Source: Symsagittifera roscoffensis (Eukaryota; Xenacoelomorpha; Acoela; Convolutidae). Taken from it: 34,282 nucleotides of DNA. The notes beneath the pieces were generated by a model. That model saw only the letters and a program-made list of their open reading frames with translations. It was not told the DNA's origin and did no database searches. Below are positions 1 to 9,901 of this stretch, in pieces (position 1 is the first letter of the stretch; each line of letters starts with the position of its first letter). The stretch lies in the NCBI RefSeq assembly GCF_963678635.1, contig NC_087064.1:60522338-60556619 (forward strand), written 5' to 3'. Both the position numbers and the translations under genes were made by a program.

Positions 1-1
1 C

Positions 2-1204
2 ACTTTTAAAAGAAAGTTCCCCAACCATCCTTTCCCAGCAAAACCAGGAACAGCCCGTGAATACATCAACCACCCCAAGCATACTAACACAAAAGAATTT
101 TTAGCCATCACCTTACCCTCATTCCCACAATACACCTTAAACACCCCCCACGACACTAACGAAACACGCAACTTCGTAGATGAATACGTTTTAATGCCCA
201 CTCTCTCTTGGACCTCATATTATCATTTTACTAACCCTCTTTGCTTACCTTTATCTAACACTCACATCGATATAGAGCGAAATACGGACATGCTATATCG
301 ACTCACTACACCACTAACCGCTAGACAATTTACTTACGTTGGATATAAAAAATCACTAAAAACACACACTGCACCTAGAGCTAACGAATATACACTCGAA
401 TACTATGATCACAACATCATCAGAGCTAACCAAGATCAATTCTTAGACGACGATCGCTTCGCTAATCCACAAATTACCGAGAAATTTTTCATCAAGACAC
501 CATATATATTTACACTAAACATCTTCGACCGAAAGTTTGATCACATTATTTCAGAAGCACTAACAGACACACAAGCATACGAAAGTTTTAAAGAACGCTT
601 CCAAATATTTTCACTAACCTTTCATTTCCTTGCACCACACGAAAGAGATTTACACTGCTCACACGATATTATGTTGCGCACTAAACAAACCCACACATAT
701 AGTTATTATCGCTTCATCCAAAATCACTTTGACCTACACACACCCTCTAGACAACCACACCATCGTTTTCAATTCATTAATTCCAAATACACTTCACCAT
801 TTTTCCTAAATTTCACATATTGCATTAAAGACACTAACCTCCATGGTATTCTTCGTAATTATGACCCCATAACCCAAATGTACATCTTCTGTCCCATCAC
901 CAAGACCTTCAACGCCGAAGAATCCCGACCCTTCCTTATCCCGCACGAGTTTGTACAACCTATAGAAATCCCAATTTTAGAATTCATCCACAACACTAAA
1001 TTCAATCACAAATTATATAATCTAATCCAAAACACACCTTATGAGTTTGCAGTTGGCACTGAAGAACTAACCACTATTAAGGCACTTCAATTGCTTTGGC
1101 CACTGCTTCAGACTAAAAATATCATCCGCATCTTAGCTAAACTACTAACAACTTCAGAACTAATTCACGACATCTTCCCCCACGGTTTTTTCCCCGACGA
1201 CTAA
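2..1204 (+). CDS. 3' part of an unidentified long reading frame, open to the window edge
   Basis: The frame is open from nucleotide 2 to a TAA at 1202-1204, giving 400 visible residues. The first in-frame ATG at 194 is probably internal, because the 64 codons before it are open with the same composition, so the true start lies outside the window. The protein is rich in His, Thr, Phe, Asn and Pro, with no obvious signal peptide or membrane segment. A stretch near residues 280-320 (HGILRNYDPITQMYIF and following) alternates like a small beta barrel and vaguely recalls chromatin- or integrase-associated SH3-like folds; this is a weak impression. Codons favour C in third position and G is scarce on this strand, unlike the rest of the window. 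The frame's length makes chance very unlikely. Family not recognised: it could be the end of a retroelement polyprotein, a viral-derived gene, or a host gene. Confidence 0.75.
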   Translation, partial: TFKRKFPNHPFPAKPGTAREYINHPKHTNTKEFLAITLPSFPQYTLNTPHDTNETRNFVDEYVLMPTLSWTSYYHFTNPLCLPLSNTHIDIERNTDMLYRLTTPLTARQFTYVGYKKSLKTHTAPRANEYTLEYYDHNIIRANQDQFLDDDRFANPQITEKFFIKTPYIFTLNIFDRKFDHIISEALTDTQAYESFKERFQIFSLTFHFLAPHERDLHCSHDIMLRTKQTHTYSYYRFIQNHFDLHTPSRQPHHRFQFINSKYTSPFFLNFTYCIKDTNLHGILRNYDPITQMYIFCPITKTFNAEESRPFLIPHEFVQPIEIPILEFIHNTKFNHKLYNLIQNTPYEFAVGTEELTTIKALQLLWPLLQTKNIIRILAKLLTTSELIHDIFPHGFFPDD

Positions 1205-1207
1205 CAG

Positions 1208-1286
1208 GTAAGTATGAATTAAATGAATATTACTAACTAATTAAAATATTAAAAAACTCACCATACTTTATCCATGTTTTCTTTAG
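1208..1286 (+). other. Probable spliceosomal intron just after the stop codon
   Basis: The donor is CAG|GTAAGT at 1205-1213. A perfect TACTAAC branch-point sequence lies at 1231-1237, and a pyrimidine-rich acceptor TTTTCTTTAG ends at 1286. An alternative AG is at 1293-1294. The intron would be 79 nt. The TAA stop of the upstream frame ends only 3 nt before the donor, so splicing would not change that protein. All three signals are strong and correctly spaced, which supports real transcription of this strand. Whether the next exon is 3' untranslated sequence or codes in another isoform cannot be seen. Confidence 0.6.
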
Positions 1287-1417
1287 ATTTTTAGCCTTCA
1301 TCCGACAATCACCTACAAAGACCACAAAAGACAAATAAAAATCGCAAATTTCATCAAACAGATTTCAAAAATTCTATTAATATCTTACACTTATAAATTT
1401 ATAAATTTAATACCAAT

Positions 1418-1555
1418 GCAGTAAATTCATTTCTAAAATTGTCCCCACAAGCAGTAAATCTAATTATGATGAAAATTTGTAACTTAAAATTCCCCCATAA
1501 CTAGCAGTAAATTTCCATATTCTATGCAGTAAATTAATAAAATGCAATTGCAGTA
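1418..1555 (+). repeat. Five spaced copies of GCAGTAAAT
   Basis: GCAGTAAAT(T) occurs at 1418-1427, 1451-1459, 1504-1513 and 1526-1535, and a shortened GCAGTA at 1550-1555. The spacings are 33, 53, 22 and 24 nt. The sequence between the copies is not repeated, so this is an interspersed motif and not a simple tandem array. It lies in the region downstream of the apparent intron and could be an RNA-binding or protein-binding site cluster. The function is unknown. Confidence 0.7.
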
Positions 1556-1701
1556 CTAACCTTTTGATATTTTCATTCATTCGCACAGAAATTCTATCCA
1601 CACTCGCACAACTCGCCCACGAAGAATTGTTTAAAATAATGAATTTCAGTTTCAAGTTTTCACACTCAACAACTCTAACATATAATAACATGTTTCAAAC
1701 T

Positions 1702-1726
1702 TTCCTTTAACCCGGTTGGAAAGGAA
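1702..1726 (+). other. Short hairpin in the C-skewed block
   Basis: TTCCTTT at 1702-1708 pairs with AAAGGAA at 1720-1726. The enclosed AACCCGGTT-like sequence can extend the stem. A second perfect palindrome, CCAGTTT-A-AAACTGG, lies at 1833-1847. Both could be structured RNA elements or protein-binding sites. Nothing shows which. Confidence 0.45.
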
Positions 1727-2008
1727 TCATATACTAAACAAAACTAACCAACGCAGCTTACTAAATACCACAAATCATAGAATAACAGCATGACTAAGAA
1801 AAGGAAACGAACGGTACCCAAACCGGATTAACCCAGTTTAAAACTGGATAATTTATTCTTTTGAAGACTATTATAAAGTCTAAGAAAGAAATAATAAAAC
1901 ACAAAAAAGTCGAAAGACAAACCCATACCACAAACAATTTGATTTTTGGAAAAAGGACATAACCAACAAGACATAAGAAAAACCACAACAAACCCAACAT
2001 AAAACGTT

Positions 2009-3268
2009 GTCACATAACAGGACCCCTCACAAAAAACCGCATGAAATCATACTCCCACTCCTGGCCTAACCCACCAGGAAGGACGTCCTGAGCATGCTCT
2101 ATAGCCGGCCTAACCCACCGCGCTACATCCACGCTTTGTGACCACACCTTTATTTTTAATAAGAGCTACTCAAGTGTGAGTAACTCTTCAAAATAACCGA
2201 ACTAAAACAAAAAGCTTTTGTGAAAACAACTAACTAAAATCATAATCAAAAAATATTAAACTAATAAATGTTTTATAAAATGTAAATTACATTTATGCAA
2301 TACATAGATCAGAATACAACACCAAGGACGAACATCTAAAGACAAAACGCCCCACTACGCTCGAGAGAGAATGACCAACCACAATCGATATGTCACTCAC
2401 AATCACAACTCAAAGGATTTAGAGTACGACTTGACTTCGCAGAAAAGGACTTCATTGAACTAGACCAATGACCACCTCGATGTTCAAGTATACGTACAGA
2501 TCCGAGTAACCAGGCATCCCCTCCACGCACAATCTCCACGCCATTCCCAAACTAAATCAGACACAGAAAAGTTCTCCACGCAGAACAGAAAAACCTGACA
2601 TAGCCAACCATTCTGAAATCAGATTTGAGTTTGTTGCGAAGACTTAGTCGTTGTCACTAGAAGACACAACATCTTATGTCTCTAACTCCAGCTTCCTGGA
2701 TCTTCTTTAACAAAAAGGAAACAGAAGAAGTAAGATGTTCGCCAAACACCAACGTCCATCATCCATCCTTCGAATTGCAGAAGAACTATTCTAAAAAACT
2801 CTGTAAAACCCGGATGGGTGGAACCTGATCTAAACTACATTTTATGATTGGATAAATTAAATGTTTTACCAATGTAAAGTATTTAATATTAACCAATCAT
2901 GATCCATCTAACTAACAACCCACTTATTTGTAAGTGCTGAAGTTACTTGTAATTTCAGCACCAGAGAGATTTGAATTTAACTTAGAAATTAGTTGGACTC
3001 TCCCGAGCACTTCAGCAGCCGCAATAAACCAGTATACCCTAGATCTATTGAGCCTAGCAGAGACTAGTTAAACAACCTGAGACTAGATAGTATAAGAGTA
3101 AGATTAGGATCGGTATTAGACTAAGAAGTTGCACGAATCTATCCGGCCGAAAATAAGATAGCGTGACGAGCAGACGGTGTACCCTATCCGAAATTACTCT
3201 ATGAGTTAACCAACTCGGTCCTAACTCAGTATTGAAGTTTTCTTCTACCCAGAGATTTTACCCAGACA
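2009..3268 (+). other. Possible 3' LTR or 3' untranslated block at the end of the C-skewed segment
   Basis: The A/C-rich, G-poor composition ends sharply near 3268, after which the sequence becomes T-rich. The block could begin at a TGTCACAT (2009) and end at a CAGACA (3268), which would give the TG...CA ends of an LTR. Alternatively it could begin after the purine-rich stretch AAAAAGGAAACAGAAGAAG near 2713. It holds an AATAAA at 3023-3028, a 13-bp direct repeat GGCCTAACCCACC (2063-2075 and 2107-2119), and hairpins. No second LTR copy is in the window to test against, so this is a suggestion only. The alternative is simply the long 3' region of the gene upstream. Confidence 0.25.
2935..2960 (+). 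other. Strong 12-bp hairpin
   Basis: TGCTGAAGTTAC (2935-2946) and GTAATTTCAGCA (2949-2960) form a stem of 12 pairs with one G-T pair and a two-base loop. Allowing for a realistic loop, 11 pairs remain. It lies about 65 nt before the AATAAA at 3023-3028. It could be a cruciform, or an RNA hairpin in a transcript 3' region. Confidence 0.55.
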
Positions 3269-4530
3269 CCTGTTGAAAAGCTCGTTTGTCAAAAAATACT
3301 GGCAAAAATTTAGAATACTTCCAGTATATCAAGGCACTAACAAAGTTGAGCTTGAAATCGATCTAAATCAATTTTTTAAATCAATTTTTTTGCCAAAAAG
3401 TTTATACAAAAAGCGATTCAAATCGATTTTAATCGATTTTGTTGATTCTTATACTAGAAAAAATATGAAAAATGAATAAAATAATTTGACAAAATAGGAT
3501 TTGAACTGATTTAGAATAAATCGAAATTGATTTTTTGATTAACATTTTTGTATAAAACTAAATCGATTTTAAATCATTTCTAAACGGTTTTTTCAGGTCT
3601 TTGCTATATTTTTTTGTGTAGAATTGGTTTCAATCCATTTTTTTAAGTACGGGTATAGCTGATAAAAAAATTTGCCTCAGAAAAAATAACGAATTATCAT
3701 TTTTTAACTTTTTATGTCTGTTTTATACTTTTATGCGCTATGTAAATTACGTCGAGTACTTCATTTGAGCTCAAGGCAAAGATATTTTTCAGAGGATAGA
3801 CAAAGCAACCGTCAAAAACATTTAATGATTTAAAAAACCAAAACTTGACTGAGTACCAACGCATAATTACTCAGTCACTTTCTCCAAAATTCACTCAAAA
3901 AGTTGTGATTTGCAGCAAAAATTAAATCGACCTACGCTCTCAGGTAAAATTATTTAAGCAGGATGCTGCATAATTATAAATGAAGCTCACGTTGAAAAGA
4001 AAAAAAGAAACGCAGAAGCGCTTTGAAAAGAGTTAAAGTATGGCTATTTTCACAGTCTTTTATTCTGCACGCAACTTGCTTGAACATTTGAAAATTTTGA
4101 AAGTAAAGAGTGATCAACCGTGCCATTTTGCCACTTAAGTTATGCAAAAATGAAAAAAAAAAGTTTTGAAGTTATTGTTATTGGGTAACTATTATATCAA
4201 CAAGTTAACACATTTCATTCAAAACAATTAAAAGATCAGTTAATCTATTAAAATAATATTTGTATCAGAATAATCAAAGCAATATGCTTTGCGCGTTTGC
4301 ATGGCATGCTGTCTTTTTCGTAACGTCAAGGTGTCATATGGTATTTTTTAAGCAATTTGTAAGCACAGTACGTAAGAGACAGAAAAACGTTTTGTCGTGG
4401 AATCTGCAAGAAGACTATTTTTTGTGCTGTTGTGGAGTTGAAAAATAAAAGAATAAATCATAAAATACTCAAAAGTTTTGCTCATTTTTTCTGTTTTGTT
4501 TTTAACTTTACTTCTGATGTTTCGGGTCTT
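3269..4530. other. Non-coding AT-rich stretch with an AATCGATT-type motif cluster
   Basis: Between about 3355 and 3570 the core AATCGAT or AATCAATTTT occurs repeatedly in both orientations. TTTATACAAAAAGCGATT (3402 onward) is roughly mirrored by TTTTTGTATAAA (3545 onward), which suggests a decayed inverted-repeat element. From 3570 to 4530 I see only T-rich unique sequence. The short frames here start at TTG or lack protein character. Confidence 0.4.
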
Positions 4531-4850
4531 TGCAAAAAGTTTTACGCAAAAAATATGCTGTCATTTTTTTGGTTTCAGGTACTTCATTAAAGATTCTTGC
4601 AACAATTTGGCATGTCGATTCCCCTTAGACTTTGAGAAAAACGTTTAACGATTTTTGTCCAAATTCCAGATGCGTACGCGTTCAAACGTTGCAAAAAGTT
4701 TCTACGCAAAAAATTTGCCGTCATTTTTATGGTTTCAGGTGTTTTTTTAAAGATTCTTGCAACAATTTGGCATGTCGATTCCACTTACACTTTGAGAAAA
4801 ACGTTTAACGATTTTTGTCCAAATTCCAGATGCGTACACGTTCAAACGTT
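4531..4850. repeat. Tandem duplication, two units of about 160 bp
   Basis: The unit starting TGCAAAAAGT at 4531 is repeated from 4690/4691 with few differences. Shared blocks such as AGATTCTTGCAACAATTTGG (4591 and 4751) and TTCAAACGTT (4681 and 4841) give a constant period of 160 bp. The low divergence suggests a fairly recent duplication. Short frames on both strands cross the repeat and are most likely by-products of it. Confidence 0.85.
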
Positions 4851-5344
4851 GCATGTATCCAACAAGCAATTTGGCCTCGCAATGAAACTTCTAATAAATT
4901 CACGCTTGACTAGGAAAATCTATAGCTGTACGGTAGAGTGCTCATGGTATTTTTCCTTAACGTGAAGCAAAAATTCAAAACCAAGAATTTTTCTACGTTG
5001 ACTCAAAAACTTAGGTTAATTTCAATTGCTAGACATCAAAATAGCAATTAGCTGAAAATTAAAACGTCTTTTCAAAATAGCTAAATAGAGCAACTGATTT
5101 TTTCAGTTTAAGCAATGATTTGACTTAAGAAAATCTAAAATCTTAGTCGATAAAATTGTGTTCCTTAGAATATGTTGCTTATAAAAAAATTTTTTGATCT
5201 TGACAAAGACGATCATTGGCTGTATCAATGATTAAGAACATTGGCTGTATCTCTTATTTATAAAAAATATGCAACAACTCAGTGCTATCTTTTAATATCG
5301 AACTATAATTTTTTAGTTACGATTTTTGTAGAAAAAAAATACAA
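4851..5344. other. No feature seen
   Basis: This is AT-rich sequence without convincing frames, RNA genes or repeats. A short duplicated phrase (ATTGGCTGTATC) occurs near 5215 and 5240. Confidence 0.5.
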
Positions 5345-5865
5345 AATATGTTTGTGCTCGGTTGATTTTTTGTACTTTTTAAATAGCAATATTTGACAAA
5401 ATCTGTAAAAGTTGGTCTGATTTCAAAATTATAAAAAAAATTTTCTTTGCGATTATTTGTGACAGAATTTTTATATAAAAACTAAAAGATATTTTTGTCC
5501 TGAGCTTAAATTTGAAAAGGCATTTCACCTGTGATCATTTCTCGTAAAGTTATGAGAGTTCAAAAGCTGCCATTTTGGCCAATATGGGTTAGTTAGCGCG
5601 ATATTTTTCAATCTATTAGAGCTTAAGCGGAGACGTAGTCCATTTTAGAAAATTTTTTAGTTATTTTGTTTTTTAGATAATTTTAGTTTGCTAGATAATT
5701 TTTTGCGATATGTTAATTATATCATTTTTTGCTTTATATTTTGTATGATGTGGGGAGGACAAAAAAAATTGAAAAATATGTATCATAACTCCGTAGACCT
5801 TAAAAGCAGTCGGATTGTTCAGGGATTTGCTCTACATCGAGTAGCTTTGTTATACTTGTTGTGAT
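5345..5865 (+). mobile_element. Decayed single arm of the foldback family
   Basis: This stretch follows the left arm of the 14066-15201 element in order. It has TTTGTGCTCGG, then GTCCTGAGCTT, then TTTCACCTGTGATCATTT, TGCCATTTTGGCCAA, a remnant GCGCGATATTTT, and finally CATAACTCCGTAGACCTTAAAAG followed by a damaged CAGGG hairpin and CTTGTTGT near 5860. Identity is clearly lower than between the other copies and there are small insertions and deletions, so this is an old insertion. It has no partner arm. Confidence 0.7.
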
Positions 5866-6094
5866 GTTTGATTTTGTCCGAGATTTAAGGTTCTTTCAAA
5901 TTTTTTTATCATAATAATTTCTTCGATTCCGATTAAGGGGTAGAAGGTGTTCATTTGACTCAGAAATCTTTCCAAATTGAAGTGAAACGTGTTACGACTA
6001 TATTTGTAAAAACCTTTTCGTTCCTACTATCGAGGGGTGGTTGTTTTTATTCAGATCAATCATTCAAAAGTTGACATTATATGAGCATCGGTCC

Positions 6095-6395
6095 AGAAAT
6101 CTTTGGATTGCCAAGCGAGAATGCTTGCACTAGATTAAAAAACGGATGGCTTTGCTGCTCGGATAATACGACTTTTTGTTTCAAAACACGGAATTGTTTC
6201 AATACGCGAATGTTTTGCTTGGCAAATTATCTGTACTCATAAAGATTTCAAATTGAATTAAGACAAGCCAATTGGTCGTTTTAGTTCCATTCGCGACTAT
6301 ACAAGACTATATTATCAGTGAAAGATTCGAGGCCAATTAATGGGCAGTCGGAAGATTCAGCGCTTTGCCCTGATACAATCAGTCTTGTGTTACTG
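6095..6395 (+). repeat. Diverged repeat ending in the foldback-type hairpin, copy 1
   Basis: This segment shares a series of matches with 9285-9610: CTTTGGAT(C/T)GCCA, GCTTGG(C/T)(A/G)AATTAT, ACTCATAA, AACTGAATTAAG-like, and ATATTATCAGT. It ends with GGGCAGTCGG, a damaged hairpin (TCAGCGCTTTGCCCTGA), then CAGTCTTGTGTT. That is the same arm-end signature as in the 14066-15201 element. It therefore looks like a sister family sharing only the 3' terminus, or a more diverged member. Confidence 0.5.
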
Positions 6396-7150
6396 AACTG
6401 TTTGCTAGACAAATCATATTTTATTTAAATAGCAGCATTACGTATATGGAAAAATCAAAAGGCACATCTAAACTATCGTAGTCATTGTATGTCCTATTTG
6501 AGGCAAGCTGTTTGGGATCGACGTCCTGGGCTCCAAAAGAAATAAATAAGATTTTTACCTCCAAAATTTAGCTATAAGATTCAAATACTGTGCATAGGGG
6601 CTCAAAAATTATCACTTTGTCTGTAGCATTGCGGCCTGGGGGTGAATATTTTTGGAAAAAAAATTAATGTTTTCATTGGAAATTGCTAGAGCTTTGTTTT
6701 ACAAAAAGTTACTCCAGACATGTTAAGCGACAGTGAAACTGATTTGTTTTTTTTGGGCATTCTTGGATTTTTTATAGCATCTTAGTAAAGATTTGCATCA
6801 ACTCTTGCATTGTAAAATTGCTTTAAATCTTACTCCAAAGACCTCAATTAAACATCTGTCTGATTACATACTTTTTCATAAGTAATGCTTGATAAGTTTT
6901 TATAAATTTTTCAAAAGAGTTCTTCTTTACGATAGCGCGGTATATATTTCTTTTATATTTTTTTTTCATGAAAACAAATGATGATTTTTGAAAAAAAAAT
7001 TTTTTTTTATAATTTTGTATTTAATGTACATTTTTGCCCGAGCAAATTAATAAAAGTTAAAATAAAATAATATTAAATTAATATTAAGAAAACTTATTTT
7101 TATGTTAATATTGAGTTAACTGGTGGCAACCAGGATAATCGTTCATTAAA

Positions 7151-7564
7151 CTCTATATCAGGGGCGGATCTAAAATTTTTTTGAGGGGGGGATTTTCAAA
7201 AAATTTTGACGACCTTTTTTTCAGGTCGATCAAATTGATTTTTCGAGCTTTCCTAAAGCAGTAAAAAGACGCTGTTTTGGCCAAACTTTTATGCGCCACA
7301 GGCAAAATTTTGAAAAAATAGGTAAAAAAACCGTTTTTGGGCTTTTTTTGGAAACTTTTGACCAATCGCGTTTTTTTTGCGCGCGCTCCCCCCTCAAAAT
7401 TAGTATATATTGGCGCCAAAGGCGCCTTTAGAAAAAGTGTAGGGTCGATCGGCCAAAAATGGGTTTCTTAAAAAGTACCAAAGGGGGGACTCTTTGGGTC
7501 GGCAGGAAGTCGAATGCCTAACCCCAAAAACCCCCCTCCCCCTAAAACCGCCCCTGCTCTATAT
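7151..7564 (+). mobile_element. Complete non-autonomous hAT-like MITE with 8-bp target duplications
   Basis: The element proper is 7159-7556 (398 bp). It begins CAGGGGCGGATCTAAAA and ends in CTAAAACCGCCCCTG, giving inverted termini with a CAGGGGCGG core and subterminal G-rich or C-rich tracts. It is flanked by identical 8-bp repeats CTCTATAT at 7151-7158 and 7557-7564. An 8-bp duplication with CA...TG ends is characteristic of hAT transposition. There is no transposase frame; the 88-codon frame on the - strand runs through the element and is not protein-like. Three decayed relatives lie at 23249-23589, 24312-24731 and 24885-25109. The exact target duplication suggests this is the youngest copy. 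Confidence 0.9.
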
Positions 7565-8592
7565 ATAGAAAATTGCTCACAAACCAACGCATTGACGAGT
7601 TTGTTCGAAGTAAAAATTTCATTGACTAGAAGAAAGCTATGGTATTGTTAAGAAAAAGTTTTATGTCGTAGTTGCTATGACGGGTGCCTGCAAGCCGGCA
7701 TTGTGACTTTGAACCCCGCTTGCTTCTCTAATTTTGAGTATTTTTTCCAAGTTTTTTTATTTTAAATTGAGTCATTTTTACGTCAATCAATAAGATGATC
7801 CTGTTAATCATGTTTTATGAAGTTATTTCGGCTCAGTTTTAAGTTGTGAAAATATACTATGAATACTTTTTTAGGGGTAATTTGTTTTTGATCTTTTTTA
7901 AGAAAAATGTTTTTCCTCTTGTCTCTTTGGAATGCTTGCACATGGTATAATGGAGTATTATCAAGCAAGGTTGGTAGATTGTCTTCTTCGTCACTTAAGC
8001 AGCGCCAAAAAACTTATCGACAAAAATTCAGGTTCAAACTGAAGTCAAACATCAAATTAAGTTTAAATAAAGAACTACACGAATTGACAAAAGTAAACGC
8101 AAATTAAGGTTTTTCTCTAAAAATTCAACCATTTTGGACAACGTTTAGTTCCGATTGAAGCCAAATTTTTTTGTTACCGAAAGCTATCTCAGCTATCTTC
8201 CATGAAAACATTCAGTCTATGTATCATCTTTTTTCATTTTCCTAGAAAATGGTTCATGAAAACAGACATTATAGAGATAGAAAACCTACATTTGCTTTTT
8301 GTCAACTAGTGTAACTATATATATAAAATAAGTTTCAAATAATTTCGTTCTCAACGGCCAGCTAATAGAATGCTTGCAACCATTTTTTGTCTTGCTTTTC
8401 TACTATTACATGCAACCAAGTGTGACAATGATATCCAGTGGAATATGTGCGAATACCATCTTAACTTGACGACTGGAGAAAAGTAAAGGCTCTTCCTCCT
8501 CTTCACCTGATCCACGCGCAAACCTTTAGTTTGATTTTTTTTTTCATATGGACCAAAATAAGATAAAACAAGACTGCTAGTATATAGATGAG
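7565..8592. other. No feature seen
   Basis: This is AT-rich sequence. A frame at 7907-8107 begins with TTG and has no recognisable domain or splice context. A stretch near 7680-7730 is slightly more GC-rich (TGCAAGCCGGCATTGTG) and has no assigned role. A fragment ACAAGACTGCTAGTAT near 8568 recalls the arm end of the foldback family in reverse orientation. Confidence 0.45.
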
Positions 8593-9057
8593 GTTTGAGA
8601 TTTGAAGGTAATAATATTTGAAATTTGAAATAAGGGGAACAAAATTTTTAGATGGTTCAAAAACTCCATAGAGGAAGTAATAGTATTTGAAATTTGAAAT
8701 AAGGACAACAAATTTTTTCAGATGGTATAAAAATTCATTAGACGAAGTAATAGTAATTGAAATTTGAAATAAGGGCAACAAAGTTTTTCAGATGGTATAA
8801 AAATTTCTGTAGACGAAGCAATAGTAATTGAAATTTGTAATAAGGGCAACAAAGTTTTTCAGGTTATACAAAAATTTCCGTAGGCAACGCAATAAATTGA
8901 AATAAAGGCAACAAAATATTTCAGATGGTAAAAAATTTCCATAGGCGAAGAAATAGTTTTTGAAATTTGAAATAAGCGCAACAAAATTTTTCAGATGGTA
9001 TAAAATTTCCTTAGGCGAATTAATAGTATTTGAAGTTTGAAATAAGGGCAAAAAAAT
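8593..9057. repeat. Tandem array of about seven ~70-bp units (minisatellite)
   Basis: The core GAAATTTGAAATAAGGG(C/A)AACAAA recurs with starts at 8620, 8689, 8759, 8830, about 8893, 8962 and 9032. The spacing is 69-71 bp, except for one unit shortened to about 62. Each unit continues with TTTTTCAGATGGTATAAAAATT and AGGCGAAG(T/C)AATAGTA. Units differ by point changes and small deletions. The period is not a multiple of three, so the - strand frames with repeated Leu-Tyr-His-Leu-Lys phrases are a consequence of the array, not a repeat protein. Confidence 0.92.
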
Positions 9058-9284
9058 GGCAAATGAGTAATATTTTTTATTTATTCATATTTTATAATAA
9101 TTTGAGATTGGAAATTATTGGTTTTTTTAAAATCTAAAGTCATTAAAAATTGGGATTTGTTCAAACATTACTCAAATTTATATAGAGTTTTGGTTCCGAC
9201 TGGAAAATAAAGTGAGGAAATTATCTGCTTAGGGCGGTTTGTTTTTCATCAGATAAACTCAGCAAAAAAAATTGACAGCTTGAA

Positions 9285-9610
9285 ATTTTTGAAACTTTGG
9301 ATCGCCAGGCGCATGTGTGGGCGCTAACCTAAGAAGACTTGCAAATTATCGATAAAAACTAGATAGTCCCCATCAAAAATATTATGCTTGGTGAATTATT
9401 GCACTCATAATTGTTCCAAACTGAATTAAGCCAGAATAATGGGTCTTACTAATTCTATACACGACTCAAACTTTAACACTAAGGCTTTGATATTATCAGT
9501 CTAAAACTCATAGTTTGTAAATTTTTCATTTACCAAAAAATTTTCCACTCCAGTTAAAGGGCAATGGTCACATCAAGGGTTTCGCAGTCCTATGGGCAGT
9601 CTTGTTTAGT
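9285..9610 (+). repeat. Diverged repeat ending in the foldback-type terminus, copy 2
   Basis: This aligns in order with 6095-6395 (see that entry). It ends with a decayed hairpin region (CAAGGGTTTCGCAGTCCTATG) and GGGCAGTCTTGTTTAG near 9608. A further terminus-like fragment, CAAGGTTTCACCCTCAGATACGAGCAGTCATGTT, lies at about 9836-9869. This points to at least two insertions of elements with this end in the same neighbourhood. Confidence 0.5.
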
Positions 9611-9901
9611 TTTTCTGCACAAATAGCTACAATAAGTTTGAGCAGTAACAAAATCATCTGAGAATTCCACAACATTTAGCTTTTTCCGAAACAAAAGCAT
9701 TGAACTCAAAACATTTGTGTTTGATAGTTTGTATTAGATTTTTCCTCTTCAAAATGTAATTTTTGTAAAATAATTATGAAGGCTAGGGGCATATTGCTTG
9801 ATGGAAGGGCCAAGTAGAGATCAATTTAACCGTTCAAGGTTTCACCCTCAGATACGAGCAGTCATGTTCGAAAATACCGACAGCTTTTTTTTTTAGGTGC
9901 A

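Noticed and set aside
4587-4965. Frames on both strands across the 160-bp duplication
   Set aside because: The peptides are repeated because the DNA is duplicated. There is no domain or splice context, and both strands are open equally.
7153-7419. 88-codon - strand frame
   Set aside because: It lies inside the hAT-like MITE, and equivalent frames in the other copies have different sequence.
8503-9051. Two - strand frames with repeated LYHLKNFVALISNF-like text
   Set aside because: They arise from the ~70-bp tandem array; the unit length is not a multiple of three and the frame is kept only by chance for a few units.
8593-9057. CRISPR array
   Set aside because: The units are contiguous and diverged with no unique spacers, and the sequence is eukaryotic in character.
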